Part shown: positions 46,615 to 57,249 of the stretch, in pieces
Layout: each line of letters opens with the position of its first letter
How positions within the stretch are numbered: the first letter of the stretch is position 1
NCBI GenBank assembly: GCA_030068075.1
Contig: CM057834.1
Location: 89,855,119 to 89,919,118, forward strand
Length of the DNA: 64,000 nt
From: Paguma larvata
Taxonomy: Eukaryota > Chordata > Mammalia > Carnivora > Viverridae
Direction of reading: 5' to 3'
Notes under the pieces: generated by a model
Told to the model about the DNA's origin: nothing
Database searches by the model: none
What the model saw: only the letters and a program-made list of their open reading frames with translations
Made by a program: the position numbers and the translations under genes

Positions 46615-46735
46615 GTTCTAATTTTTCGGACTGGATTCCAACTAGGATGGTGAGTTCTGGAAGGAAGGGAGGTATCTTATTCATCGCTGTGTTTGTTCCC
46701 GACGCCTAGCACAGAGCTGTTAAGGGAATGATTAC
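46615..46735 (+). mobile_element. L2 3'-end fragment
   Basis: Phrases GGATGGTGAGTTCTGGAAGG, TTCATCGCTGTGTTTGTTCC and CGCCTAGCACAGAGC match the L2 3' end. It may belong with L2-like sequence at 46,190-46,480 on the other side of the SINE at 46490. Confidence 0.45.
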
Positions 46736-48127
46736 ACAACACTGGGAGGCTTCAAATCTTCCCAACGAAAGCACAGAAGGCTATCCTCTTCCACCAGCCT
46801 TTTCCCTCACTACCCTTCCTCAAAAACAGTCACTGTGTGCCCTTAACTTCTCAGAGACTTCTGCCCCATCGAAGCAGCCCGCCCAAAGACTTTCTAGTCC
46901 ACCACTCTGGTGTGTTCAGTACTTGATGGTGCAAGAAGAAAGCATTTTGTTCTTTTATGTAGTAACCACCCAGGGTGTAAATTTCGGTAGAGCGCCTATT
47001 ATAAGACGACGACCCTGGAGCCTTATTACCCGAGTGGCTGGGAGCATTAGAGAAGCCGCTTCCCCGAACGCCATCTCCACACCGGCTAGGATTCCGCCTG
47101 CTCCTCCTCCAGCGCCCGGCTGGTTAGAGCACAAGTCCCAGCACTTCCCTTTCCCCAGCCTTGCCCCGGAGTGCGCCGCCCAGCTTCGCCACCGGGACCC
47201 CTCCAGGAAACGACCGCACCGCTGGGGTCTGGCCGTCCTCAGTGGTTCGAATTCAGGTCTCTGAGACCCTCCTGAATATAACAGTATCCCGTGTTGTGAA
47301 GAGACCGTCCCCACCCCCTCCCGGGTTGCATCTGCTCCCAACTCCATCCTTAGGGGGAAAGTGGGAGAAATAAGATCATTTAATCATCTTGCCCACCCTG
47401 CTTTCCCAAGACTGCAAATTCTGACCACAGTGTGGGTGTGGGGGGGGCTTCTCTGCCTGCCCAGCCCCACTAGATTCTTTCTCTACACACTCTGTCTCAC
47501 TCACTCACGTCCCCTGGGACACAGCCCGGCGGACCCGGGCTCTGCCCAGTTTCTGCAGGTTTCCGAAGCGCGGGACAACGGCTTCCCGACGCGGCCCTGA
47601 AGTCACGCCGAGCCCCCAAAGGCCGTCTGGCCAGCACTTTTGCTCAAGTCCCACAGCTCGTGCTGGAGCGCTTCAGTCCCCACGTCCGCACACGGGAAAC
47701 CCCGTTTTCGGTCTGCAAAGAGCCGCTTCCGAGCCCCGGGCAGGGGCAGCTCCCGCCGTCCCCTCCCTTCCCCCCAGGACCCCTCGCCCCCTCCCGCCGG
47801 CGCGTCCTTCCGCGGCGCTCCCCACCGCCGCCCCCCCCCACGTCCCGCGCGTCCCCTCCTCGGTCCCCCGGCCCTACCTCCCGGCGGGCCGCGGCTCCGC
47901 GGGCTCCGAGGCGCTGCTCGGGGGCGCCCGGGCGGGCGGGGGCGGCGGGCGGCGGGGGCCCGGGGCGCCATGGCCCGCGGCCCTCTGCCCTGGTGTCGGC
48001 CGGGCCTCTCCCGGCGCCGGGCGAGCCGCGCGCCCTCCGCTCGCGTGCCCGCCGCCCGGCCGCCGCTGTGGGCGAGTGCAGGGCGGGCGGGGCCGGCTGC
48101 CGCGTCCTCCTCGCCGGGCCGCGCGCC

Positions 48128-48148
48128 CCGCCGCCGCCGCCGCCGCCG
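48128..48148. repeat. CCG/CGG triplet repeat, 7 units
   Basis: Seven uninterrupted CCG units are followed by further C/CCG-rich sequence within the CpG island. On the DENND2A strand this reads as CGG repeats near or in the presumed 5' exon. Confidence 0.85.
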
Positions 48149-48204
48149 CCCCCCGCCCGCCGCCGCTCCAGTGAGCTCATCCGCAGCTGGCGGGCGCCCG
48201 GCCC

Positions 48205-48218
48205 GTTGCCACGGCAAC
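48205..48218. promoter_or_regulatory. RFX X-box-like palindrome
   Basis: GTTGCCACGGCAAC consists of two perfectly complementary 6-base arms around AC. This is one base from the symmetric X-box GTTGCC-AT-GGCAAC bound by RFX factors (established motif). It lies within the CpG island, about 330 bases upstream of the proposed minus-strand donor. Confidence 0.55.
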
Positions 48219-48489
48219 GCCTCTCCCAGGGCCGCGCGGACTCGAGCGGCTCCCGTAAACAGGACCTTCTGCCGACTCTTCCCCTCGCCTTTTTTTTGAG
48301 GGGGGGGGGTAGGGCGACGGCGGCTTAACCCTTTCTTCGCTGGAGACCGAGCGGCGCGGTGTTCTCCGTCTCCGCCAGGCCCGGGATCTATCGGGGTGAG
48401 GCGCGCGGCGGCGGCCGAGACCCCGAGACACAGGCACGGAAGCGGCGGCGACATTCCCTCCTCCCCCTGCGCAGGTCGCTCCAGTGGCA

Positions 48490-48990
48490 TAACGCGTTTA
48501 TGGGGCACCTACTAAGGCTCAGGCGCGGCGCTGGGATCTGGGACGCCCCCGGGCAACGAGTCAGCCGCCGCTATTGCCCCTTGCGGCTTGCAGTCTGGTT
48601 GGGGCACCGACAACCAGGACACAGGCAGTAAAAGCCCGGGGGCGGGGGGAGAGGGGGCGAGCTCGGGGCACCCGGGTTCCCAAGCCGGGCGGGGAGGGGA
48701 GTCAGGAGAAGCTTCCCAGAGGAGACAAGACTTTATAGTGGGACAGTCAAGGAACACAGATCGCAAGAGTTAGGACTGCCAAAGGAGAAGTACACGCGGA
48801 AAATGCTGGGGGCTTCTCCTGCTGAGGACAATGGGGGGCCACGGAAGGTTTTTGAGCGGAGGAGTTCCCTGATGAAAGGGAGATGGGGCTGACAGCGGTG
48901 ATTTATGGGTGTGGGGAGGGGGGAAGACTCCAGGCAAATCTTTATACCGGAGGAAAGTCACTCATGTCCTTGGCTCAGGGGCCCCTAGAA
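48490..48990 (-). mobile_element. L2-like fragment next to the CpG island, reverse orientation
   Basis: It starts with a GC-rich version of the reversed L2 end (GGGGCACCTACTAAGGCTCA) and continues to AAGGTTTTTGAGCGGAGGAG and TCCCTGATGAAAGGGAG. Its GC content is raised, probably because it adjoins the island. Confidence 0.5.
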
Positions 48991-49192
48991 GGAAGGGTCT
49001 AAAGCTTAAGCGACTGGGGGGAGCGGGGGTGGGGGCGTAGAGGCCTAGCCTATAGATCCGCAAAAGGGGCGTGTAGGAGAGAGAAAAGAAAAACTATTGC
49101 AGGACATGGGGAACATCAGATACTGCCTAGGCAGTCCTTATAGACTGGGGCCCAAGATTTGAGGGACTAATTTAGATATCAAAGTCACAGAG

Positions 49193-49370
49193 CGGCGCCC
49201 GGGTGGCTCAGTGGATTGAGCTTGGGAGTCTCGATTTCTGCTCAGGTCATGATGCCAGGGTCATGGGATCAAGACCTACCTGGGGATCTTCGCTGACCTC
49301 TGACCCAAGAGCCTGCTTAACATTCTTTCTCCCTCTGCCCCTCCCCCTCCCCCTCGGTTTCAAAAGAAAA
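49193..49370 (+). mobile_element. CAN-SINE, older subtype
   Basis: Head CGGCGCCCGGGTGGCTCAG and core CCAGGGTCATGGGATCAAG. Flanks AAAGTCACAGA and AAAGGTCACAGA differ by one inserted base. Confidence 0.9.
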
Positions 49371-49608
49371 AAAGGTCACAGAAAAAAGGCTCTGTCTCCT
49401 TAGCTCAGGGTTTTGCTTATTCTGTGAGATCTTTGAAGCTTTTCTAGAGCTTTTCAAAGCTTCCTAAACTCCATCATGCTATACCCACTTCAACTAAGCA
49501 CAGTAAACTTTCAGAATACAAATTTGCAAGGTACAAGCATTTTTTAAAAGTTAAGCATTTAAATTATTGTTTTGTCTGCTGAAGCATCTTTTAATATGTT
49601 TTCACTTT

Positions 49609-49649
49609 GAGAGAGAGCAAGAGCACGAGTTGGGAAGAGGGGCAGCAGG

Positions 49650-49680
<31 letters not shown>

Positions 49681-49825
49681 GGAGAGAGAATCTAAATCAG
49701 GTTCTATGCTCAGCTTGGAACCCATTCGGGGCTCGAAGCGGGGCTGGATCCCATGACCCTGGGATCGTGACCTGAACCAAAATGAAGAGTCAGGCACGCA
49801 ACTGATTGAGCCGCCCAGGTGACTC
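49609..49825 (-). mobile_element. CAN-SINE with a long (GA)n
   Basis: Flanks AATATGTTTTCACTTT (49593-49608) and AATACCTTTTCACTTT (49826-49841), with two mismatches. Confidence 0.9.
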
Positions 49826-50639
49826 AATACCTTTTCACTTTCTAAAAAAAGTTCTAGGACTTGGCTTCGCATTCATTACCCCAGGGGTTAAGGGTTATCA
49901 TGGGGCAAACCGCCAAGTGGGGAAAATGGCAAACGGAGTCGAGAGCCCAGCTGGCTGCCTCCCCCAACCCAACGCACAGCACAGGCTGGTCGCCTTCGCT
50001 TCTATGGCTTCCAAATTGCGCGTCACGTGTCAGGTGGACAAACCAAGAGGAGGCTGGCTGGGGAGCTCCTTAGGGGCAACTCCTTGGTGGTGGCCGGCAC
50101 TCCATCTGCTCCTTCGTCTTTGAGTTCTAGGCACTGTCTTGTTTTAGAACAGGACCCTGCCTCGGTTCCCCGGGGCGGACTCTGTTGAATTGAGCCTGTG
50201 CTTTGCAAGTTTCCATCCCTGCCCCTGCTGGCTCTCTGGAGCTTTCCCAGCTGATGCTTGAGCCATCCGGAGCCCTGGTCCTCCAGCTCCAGGGGGCGGG
50301 GTAGCCATCCACGGTGAGGGCTGTGCACAGGAGCCTGCAAGACCCTCTCAGCGGTCCCTCTTCTCCCCATTCCTGACACTCGACTGCTCCAACAGTGCCC
50401 CCAGCCCTCCCTGTCTGTCCCCAGCTTCTCTCCAATGTTGGAAAACAAGGGCTAGGGTAGGAGATACTGCCTGGCCTCTGGGCAGGAAACATGTGGATGG
50501 GAGAGGGAGACAGAGTTGGTTTTTCTTCATCTCGAATCCTGCTCTTTCCACCTAGAACAACCACGGAGCGCTGCAGAGCCTCTCTTACCCCTCCCTTCTC
50601 TTCCTCCAGTATCCTGTCGAGGAGCACGGGCTCAGGAGC

Positions 50640-50745
50640 AGTGTCTTCATCTGTAAAGTGGAAACAGTAATGGGTAGAACCCACTTGATCCTGTTGGGAG
50701 GGATTAAAAACAGATCGGCAAGTAAATGGTGTAGCACTGGGTTTG
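50640..50745 (+). mobile_element. MIR fragment before a poly-T run
   Basis: GTGTCTTCATCTGTAAAGTG, GAAACAGTAATGGG, GGGAGGGATTAAAAACAGAT and AATGGTGTAGCACTGGG are forward MIR phrases. Confidence 0.5.
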
Positions 50746-50788
50746 GCCTGTTGGGGGCACTCTCGGCTGCCTCCTGTTATTTTCCTAA

Positions 50789-50790
<2 letters not shown>

Positions 50791-50820
<30 letters not shown>
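50791..50820. repeat. Poly-T run of 30
   Basis: Thirty uninterrupted T bases between TTTCCTAACC and GCCGGAGCAC, with no SINE body attached. Confidence 0.9.
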
Positions 50821-50822
<2 letters not shown>

Positions 50823-51085
50823 CGGAGCACAGGGTGTTCAGAGTTCGGGGGAGGAGAGCAGGCTATTTTCTCCGCTCATATCCCAGTCGAGCTTCCCCCC
50901 AACCTCTCGTAGGTCCAGGGCCTTCTGTGCCACAGCCCTGAGCCTGCTTCGTCTCAGCCATAAACCGAGTGAAGGAGTACCCAGGGCCGAAAGAAGGCTC
51001 GCCTGATGAAGATGGCGAGAGAGCCTGAAAAGGAGCCTTTGAACAACTCTCCTTGCCCAAATTGTTTAATTTCCACTTAAATTCC

Positions 51086-51295
51086 TTTTTTAAAAAAGTT
51101 TATTTATTTTTAGAGAGCGTGCCTGTGCACACACCAGCAGGGGAGGGGCAGAGAGAGAGAGAGAGAGAGAGAGAATGCCAAGCAGGCACTGACAGCACAG
51201 AACCCATGGGGCTTGAACCCACGAACCCTGAGATCATGACCTGAACCAAAATCAAGAGTCTGGGTGTTTAACCAACCGAGCCACCCAGGTGTCGC
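51086..51295 (-). mobile_element. CAN-SINE
   Basis: Short duplication TTAAATTCC at 51077-51085 and 51299-51307. Confidence 0.9.
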
Positions 51296-51314
51296 AATTT
51301 AAATTCCGTTTGGA

Positions 51315-51505
51315 TGCTAAGCATTTACTGAGCACCTTCGCGAATGGTCTTGCCACATCATCCTGCCCACACTCCTGGGCAATTCGGCATCGTCCCTGAC
51401 ATTTTATGGATGGGAAAACTGAGTCCCAAGAGGTTATGTGTCTTACTTGAGGTTACAATGGCCCAAGCCTGTCTGGCTCAAGCCATGTTCTTTGTTCTGC
51501 CGGCT
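51315..51505 (-). mobile_element. MIR fragment
   Basis: GCTAAGCATTTACTGAGCAC, ATTTTATGGATGGGAAAACT, GAGTCCCAAGAGGTTATGTG and CAAGCCTGTCTGGCTCAAG give the reversed MIR order. Confidence 0.65.
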
Positions 51506-51804
51506 TGTCTGAGAGCAGGGGTTCTGCCCAGTGCAGGGGATGGGGGTTTCTGATCGGCGATCAATCCGAGTCCCGGTTATGCTCCCCCTCCTTCCCCTCC
51601 GGAAGGCACAGGCGGTGCAGTTCCCCCGACCTCTGTGACACCCCTCCTTAGAGACTGAGGATCCCCTGCTTGGGTCGCTGGGATCCATTTCTTCTCAGCC
51701 CTTGAGAGAGCAGCCCTCTTCCGTCTCACTGCCGCCTGTGCGCCAGTGCAGAGATGAAAGGTATACACACGGCAGACAACAGAGGGCAGGTTTGGTTGTT
51801 ACTA

Positions 51805-51987
51805 GTAAATGTTTATTTACTTATTTATTTATTTCGAGGGGGGCGGGGTGGAGGGAGGATCCCAAGCAGGCTCCACACTTAGCGTGGAGCCTGACTCGGG
51901 GCTTGATCTCATTCATGACCATGAGATCATGACCTGAGCCGAAATCAAGAATCAGAGGCTTAACTGACTGAGCCACCCAGGCGTCCC
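51805..51987 (-). mobile_element. CAN-SINE, GA run lost
   Basis: Flanks TGGTTGTTACTA (51793-51804) and TGGTTGCTACTA (51988-51999). The GA run is replaced by a GGGGGGCGGGGTGG block. Confidence 0.9.
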
Positions 51988-53405
51988 TGGTTGCTACTAT
52001 TATTATTTTATCCAGAAAGCTGGTGTGGGGAGAGGAATCGCTCATTTATGCTTAAGCCCATGACATCTGGACGAGGTAGAGCAAGGAAGGAACTTATTTT
52101 AGGGACAGGGAAAAATCCGCAGCCTCACCTTGACATGCCCTTGGCAGAGCTCCTCCCCAGCCCTCCTCCCACTGACAGCAGGGCTGCCCTGCTCTTTTCC
52201 TCCGTTGGAGGCCATCTCCCTCCTTCCCTTCTCGTTCCATCGCCAACCCATCCTTGGCCCGTTCCTCCCTGCCTACAGACAGCTGGCCGCGAGTTCCTTC
52301 CTATCCGCCACAGCCCTCATGTGCCTGCCTCTGGGGAAACGAAACCAAGCCAGCCGTCCCACCCAAACCTCAAACCCAGGTTTGGTTTGTTCTTGATCCC
52401 AATCCAGTGTCATCCAGGAGGAGCGTGGGAGGGGCAGCGGAGGCCACCCAGGGGGAAGCAGTGAGCACGGCCCGCACTGAAGGCTCTGGGCTCCTTTATC
52501 CTCTTGTGGTCTTCCTCGGAGATGGCTTTGTCCCCTCTCTTCCTCTCTCCGGGTGCTCTCCTGCACCGGCACGGGAAGATGGGCAGTTGTGGGGGGCCCA
52601 TTAGGGGGCGCTGTGGAGCAACTGACATTTGTCATCACAGACTCGCGGACATTCGACGGGGTACCGCTGGAAATCTCAGAGTCACTGAATTGGCAGCTAA
52701 CACAAATAACATAATTTTCGCCTAAGAACCATCTGTTGCATTTCTATGCCCTTAGCTTTGGAGGGTCATTTTTTTCCCTCCACAAAGAATTAAGGCATTC
52801 ATAACTTTACAAGAATTAGCGTCTACGGCAGAAAGCAGAGAACAAAGTCATGGACATTCCACAGCGTTCACCATTAGGCAGTTTCAGATGTTAGGCCTGC
52901 AATGCCAAATACCCTCTCCTCTTATATTCTTTTCTCTTCCTGTTGGGAGACCCAGTCGAACATTAAGGAAGGGAACGAGAGTCTGGTGGTTTAGATTCTC
53001 TTTTTAGAAGTCACAGGTTTATTTGTCGGAGCAGTTCTGGCTCTTCCCGTTCACTGTGATTCCAGAACATGCTAGGTCCGTCAGACCAGCTCTGGACTGT
53101 GCTAAGGACACAGGACTCCCATTTCACTTCTCAGAGTTTCCCTTGACCTGCTTTCTGGCCAGCTAGACAATCTCCTCAAACCTGAGTTGGGGAGGCAAGA
53201 ATCCTCCAAACATTTCCATCACACAACATTACGAGCCGGGTGCTGCGCCCACAGACTCAAAACCTGCCAGCTCGTCCCCCCTTGCTAATGTTCACCCAGG
53301 GCCCGATCTCAGACTTCAGACCTCCAAGTAACCGTACATCCCTGCACTGCCTCTCAGCGGCCGTGCCTCGCTTGAAGGAACATCTTTCCGGGAGGCCCTA
53401 ATGTC

Positions 53406-53582
53406 ATTTTTTTAAATGTTTTTAAAATTTATTTTCGAGAGAGAGAGCGCGTGAGCCGGGGGGAAGCAGAAAGAGAGAGGGACGGAGGATCTTAAGTGGG
53501 CTCTGCACTGACAGCAGTGAGCCCGACGTGGGGCTTGAACTCAGGAACTGTGAGATCACGACCTGAGCCACCCACATGCCCC
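53406..53582 (-). mobile_element. CAN-SINE, left of a tandem pair
   Basis: The left flank GGGAGGCCCTAATGTC (53390-53405) is matched only beyond the second copy. The end near the head has an internal deletion. Confidence 0.9.
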
Positions 53583-53765
53583 TGAAGTTTAATTATTTAT
53601 TTTGAGAGAGAGAGAGAGAGAGAGGGAGGGAGAGAGAGAATCCCAAGCAGGTTCCATGCTCCATGCCAAGCTTGATGTAGGGCTTAATCTCCCAACTGTG
53701 AGATCATGACCTGAGCCAAAATCAAGAGTCAGATGCTCAACCGACTGAGCCACCCAGGTGCCCCT
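53583..53765 (-). mobile_element. CAN-SINE, right of a tandem pair
   Basis: Begins TGAAGTTTAATTATTTATTT and ends CCACCCAGGTGCCCCT. Right flank GGGAGGCCCTAATATC at 53766-53781. Confidence 0.9.
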
Positions 53766-55040
53766 GGGAGGCCCTAATATCTGAAAGGCAAGCCAGGTGA
53801 CACCGGACTACCCTAGATGCCAGTGTGACCTTGGGCACGGCACCTCCCCTTCGCAGGTCTCAGGTGTCTGGGGAGATCAGGCCACTTGGCCCTCAGGCCC
53901 TACCCCCTCCTGCCTTCTCAAACAGGCAGAAAAAGCACAAAGCAGCAGCCAGTTCTCATGCTTTCTGCTTTCCCCCATATGGCTGAGTGTGTGCCAGGTA
54001 ATGGTAGGGCTCTGCAGAGATCACCTAGGAGGGATGTTCTAATATCGGCCTTTTTTCCCAATGCAGAAATAGTCAAAAAGAAGTAGGTGCCTTGCCCAAG
54101 GCCTCTGCGAATGAGCGCCAGGGCCCGGAAGTACCCAGCAGTCTGACCCAGGACAACCGTGTGGCTCTGCCGGTAGGATCGCTAGCTGGGGCTACTGGGT
54201 CACATGCCCGGCCTGAGAGCAGAGACGTGGAAGGCCCGGGAACCTCAGAGCTGCGCATGTGGTGCGGCCCCACAGAGCAGAGCAGGAAGGGGCCTCAATG
54301 GTGGGCATGGGCGAGCCCCTCATCGAGGAGGGAGGGGACCTGCCCAGGCCACCTGGCGTTGGGACAAGAGCAGCACCTGCCTTGGGTAGTGCCGGAGCAA
54401 CCCCAGAAAGCTAGAAAGGGGGACCAGAGGAGGAGCGATTCCCCTGACAAGCCCACGAAGGAGAAAGAAAGGAGAACGTGGAAGGCGACCAGGGGGCCCA
54501 CTCGAGGAAGGGCTGGGACAATCTTTGTCGTAAGTGGGGAGAGAGGTGGGCGAGCCCTGCCTGCCCCTGCCTCGTCCCTCACTGTCCTTTTCCAGTGTTG
54601 TTTCTGCTATTTTCCACTCCACGGGGTTGAAGAGTAGATGCTTAATGCCAGGGTCCAGTTCTCTTCGGCGCTAAATGCAGACCAGGTGTACCAGGCGGGA
54701 CCTGGCAGTGGGGTAGAGTGAGGCCTTCTCCAGCTTTTTATTTGCCTGATAAAGCCCTTGGCTCGGGAGGGGAGGGGAAGCAGAGGTCCTAATTTAGGGG
54801 GGCTGGGGGGCCGAGAACTGCAGCTCTACAAGCACCCCAGGTGTTTTGGGTGCAGGTGGCCCAAGTCCACCTGGTAAAGGGTCTGCTCAGGCAGGAAGAA
54901 GTTGGGGGTGAGGGGGGCAGCAGGTGTGGTCAGGACTTTCCCTCTCCCATATCCCGTTCTGAAGAAAATGAGTACGCGTGTTGAGGGGGGAATGGCTGAA
55001 AGAGCCTCAACGGAGAACTGGCCTCCAAAGGAGCTAAGCT

Positions 55041-55279
55041 CAGTGGTTCTCACCTTAGGGGCAACTTCTCTCTGCAGGAAACATTTGGTAATGTTTGAAG
55101 ACATATTTTAAAGTCATAATGAGGAAATGGGGGTTCCTGCATCAAGTGGGTGCCAGAGATGCCGCTAGACATCCTACAACACAGGGTTCAGCTTCCCCTC
55201 CCCCTCGCCCACCCCTCCTCGCACAGAGCAAAGAATTATCCTGCCCCAAATGTCAGATGTGCTGAGGCTGAGAACTCTG
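55041..55279 (+). mobile_element. MER20-like hAT-Charlie fragment
   Basis: It starts CAGTGGTTCTCACC and ends with the inverted partner GAGAACTCTG. Interior phrases such as AAACATTTGGTAATGTTTG, CATCCTACAACACAG and AAAGAATTATCCTGCCCC match the MER20 consensus as I recall it. No clear 8 bp duplication flanks it. Confidence 0.7.
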
Positions 55280-56026
55280 AAGCCAGCCAATCCTGCATCT
55301 TTATCCTCTTCCCGGGAGCTCTGAACAAGTACTTGCTCTGCCTGACATCTGCTCTGTCACAGTGTACCTGGGAAACGCTGAAATCGCAGGCCTTTGGATC
55401 ACGTGAAAAGATAAGCACAGCCTGGTGGGCCTTTGCAATTCTCTCCGCACGTCCGATGCTCCTCCGGCAGGTCTGGGGACCCGGTTGCACGTCACGAGAG
55501 AATGGTGCCACCTAGTGGTGCTAGAGTTAACAGCATCCGCAGGAGCATCTCCAAGCACGGGAAGCTATGAAGAGTTAGCAGGGTTAGCTGTCAAGAAAAT
55601 GTCTATGGGAAAAAAAATAAACAAAAACGGAGAGTACCCAAATGAGAACAAACAGAGGTCACTTATTCAGAGTTTTCTATAGCAAGGAAGTCAGCCACCA
55701 TCACTTTCGTGTGGCAGAGACTCAAAGACACGTGGAGACTCAAATGTTATTGGGGACAAGTTATAGAGGAAAAAAAGGCTCCAAATGCGCCCTAATTGGA
55801 GGTTGTTGGTGCAGGGAAGCTGGGGGCCTGGGCATCTCCTGTGATCGGTTTGGAGAAGACATTTGGTTTTCTCTGGTTGGTCCTCAGATGGAGGTTGGGG
55901 ATGAAAATTAGAGAAGCTGGCAGTCCTTGACCAAGTCCTGACTGTCCAGGACCTATTACTGCAGAGGCTGCAGGTCAGAGTTTTCTATTGTCATATATCT
56001 GGCCAGTGTCTATTCATAGTTACTCT

Positions 56027-56244
56027 CTCTCTTTTTTTAAGTTTATTTTGAGAGAGAGAGAGCACAAGGGTGCACTAGCACGAGCAGGGCAAGAACAAAA
56101 TGAGGAGTGAGAGAGAATCCCAAGCAGGGTCAGTGCTGTTAGCGCAGAGCCTGACGTGGGGCTCGAACCCACAAACCATGAGATCATGACCTGAGCTGAG
56201 ATCAAGAGCCAGATGCTTAACCGACTAAGCCACCCAGGCACTCC
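56027..56244 (-). mobile_element. CAN-SINE
   Basis: Reverse copy from CTTTTTTTAAGTTTATTTTG to GCCACCCAGGCACTCC. No clear duplication. Confidence 0.9.
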
Positions 56245-56539
56245 TATTTGTATATTTAGTCTTTTAATTCATTAATCATTCCAAATACATTCTGCTGTTA
56301 CTAATCCTGAAACAGATGATATAAAATGACCCATAAGAGAAGGAGCTTGACTTTAAATCAACACCTACGATTTTTAAAGGCTGCCTTTACAGGTACTGAT
56401 TTAGGGTTCATATTTGATATAACTGATTTTGCTGTCCATATGCCTATGGATGCCATCATTCTCCTCATTGATATTCACATGGGCCCCAGGAATTCCTCAA
56501 CTTCACCTACTTGGGTGCCTGTAGCTCCTTAAGAAGTTG

Positions 56540-56725
56540 CACCTTCACCACCGGCATCACCACCAACACCCCGCCAATACTACCTCTACCTCCACCGCTG
56601 CCTCTACCGTCACCACCACCTCTACCACCACCATCACCACTCCCACCACCAGCACCGCCACCACCAATACCACCATCACCACCTCCACCACCACTAGCAC
56701 TCTGCTACCTCCACCATCACCTCTG
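56540..56725. repeat. CCA/TCA-rich trinucleotide repeat
   Basis: Dense imperfect CCA, TCA and CTA units. All forward frames give low-complexity Pro, Thr or His-rich peptides, so no gene is called. Confidence 0.85.
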
Positions 56726-56939
56726 TTTCTCTCCCCCTTACTGTCTAAAGCCATATGACCTTCCTTTGGCTTTTCAAGGTTAAAGCAAGCTCCCCCCACC
56801 ATCCTCACACTGATTCCTTCCTCTTGAGGGCTTTATCCTTTACCTGTCTGAACACTCTCCCACTCCCAAGACCTCCCTCCCTTTCTCTCCAAAGTAGTCG
56901 CCATGCTTTGGGTTCTCCCTATTCTTCGTTTCTTTCGTA

Positions 56940-57080
56940 TTGTTGCCACACTCTGAAATTGCACATTATGTGTTCCGCTGTGGGGTCTCTCTCATAAGTG
57001 ATTGGCTTGTAAAGGCAGGCTGTGTATCTCCACGTCCCCGGTGCCTAGAATGATACCTAGTTCAGAACATATTATGAGCC
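56940..57080 (+). mobile_element. L2 3'-end fragment near the ADCK2 island
   Basis: TTGGCTTGTAAAGGCAGGCT, GTATCTCCACGTCCCCGGTG and CCTAGAATGATACCTAGTTC match the L2 3' end in order. Confidence 0.45.
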
Positions 57081-57249
57081 TCGATGATATTATTAGATTC
57101 TGCTTAAGAGATACGTATTGAGCTCAAAAAGCATTAAATGAATATGTATGGTCTTTCAGGAGCCACTCCCCAAGGTCCAAACACAGTCCCCAAATTAATG
57201 CAGCCTGGTACTCCCGGTCCAAGGATCACCTCCCTCCCTGACCCTTCTC

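Larger units (their letters stand above)
44850..47549. other. DENND2A side, GC-moderate sequence before the CpG island
   Basis: Except for the short SINE and the L2 end listed, I see no gene or repeat. Several frames of 100-180 codons here lack recognisable products. Confidence 0.4.
47550..48520 (-). promoter_or_regulatory. DENND2A: CpG island, likely DENND2A promoter and 5' untranslated exon
   Basis: This stretch is very GC- and CpG-rich, unlike the surrounding sequence, and is almost free of SINEs. On the minus strand a donor-like GGGAG followed by GTAGGGC occurs at 47878, so a first exon ending there is plausible. It also holds a CCG triplet run (48128-48148) and the palindrome GTTGCCACGGCAAC (48205-48218), which resembles an RFX X-box. 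No TATA box is seen. Assignment to DENND2A is by position and strand of the donor only. Long open frames in all phases here reflect base composition. Confidence 0.65.
49842..56026. other. Intergenic stretch between DENND2A and ADCK2
   Basis: Outside the SINEs, MIRs, poly-T and MER20-like element listed, 49,842-50,640, 52,000-53,390, 53,790-55,040 and 55,280-56,026 contain nothing I can assign. The 181- and 185-codon frames here have no known product and lack codon bias. Confidence 0.4.

Noticed and set aside
47603..48508. A 301-codon minus-strand frame and overlapping 178-222 codon frames on both strands
   Set aside because: All lie in a CpG island where stop codons are rare. The products are Arg/Pro/Gly-rich, several frames are open at once, and none resembles a known protein.
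50127..50684. A 185-codon minus-strand frame between the two genes
   Set aside because: No recognisable domain, no codon bias, no good splice or start context, and overlapping frames of similar length.
54092..54637. A 181-codon plus-strand frame
   Set aside because: Moderate-GC intergenic sequence with an equally open opposite strand and no known relative.
56537..56783. Pro- and Thr-rich open frames
   Set aside because: They come from the CCA/TCA trinucleotide repeat and have no other support.
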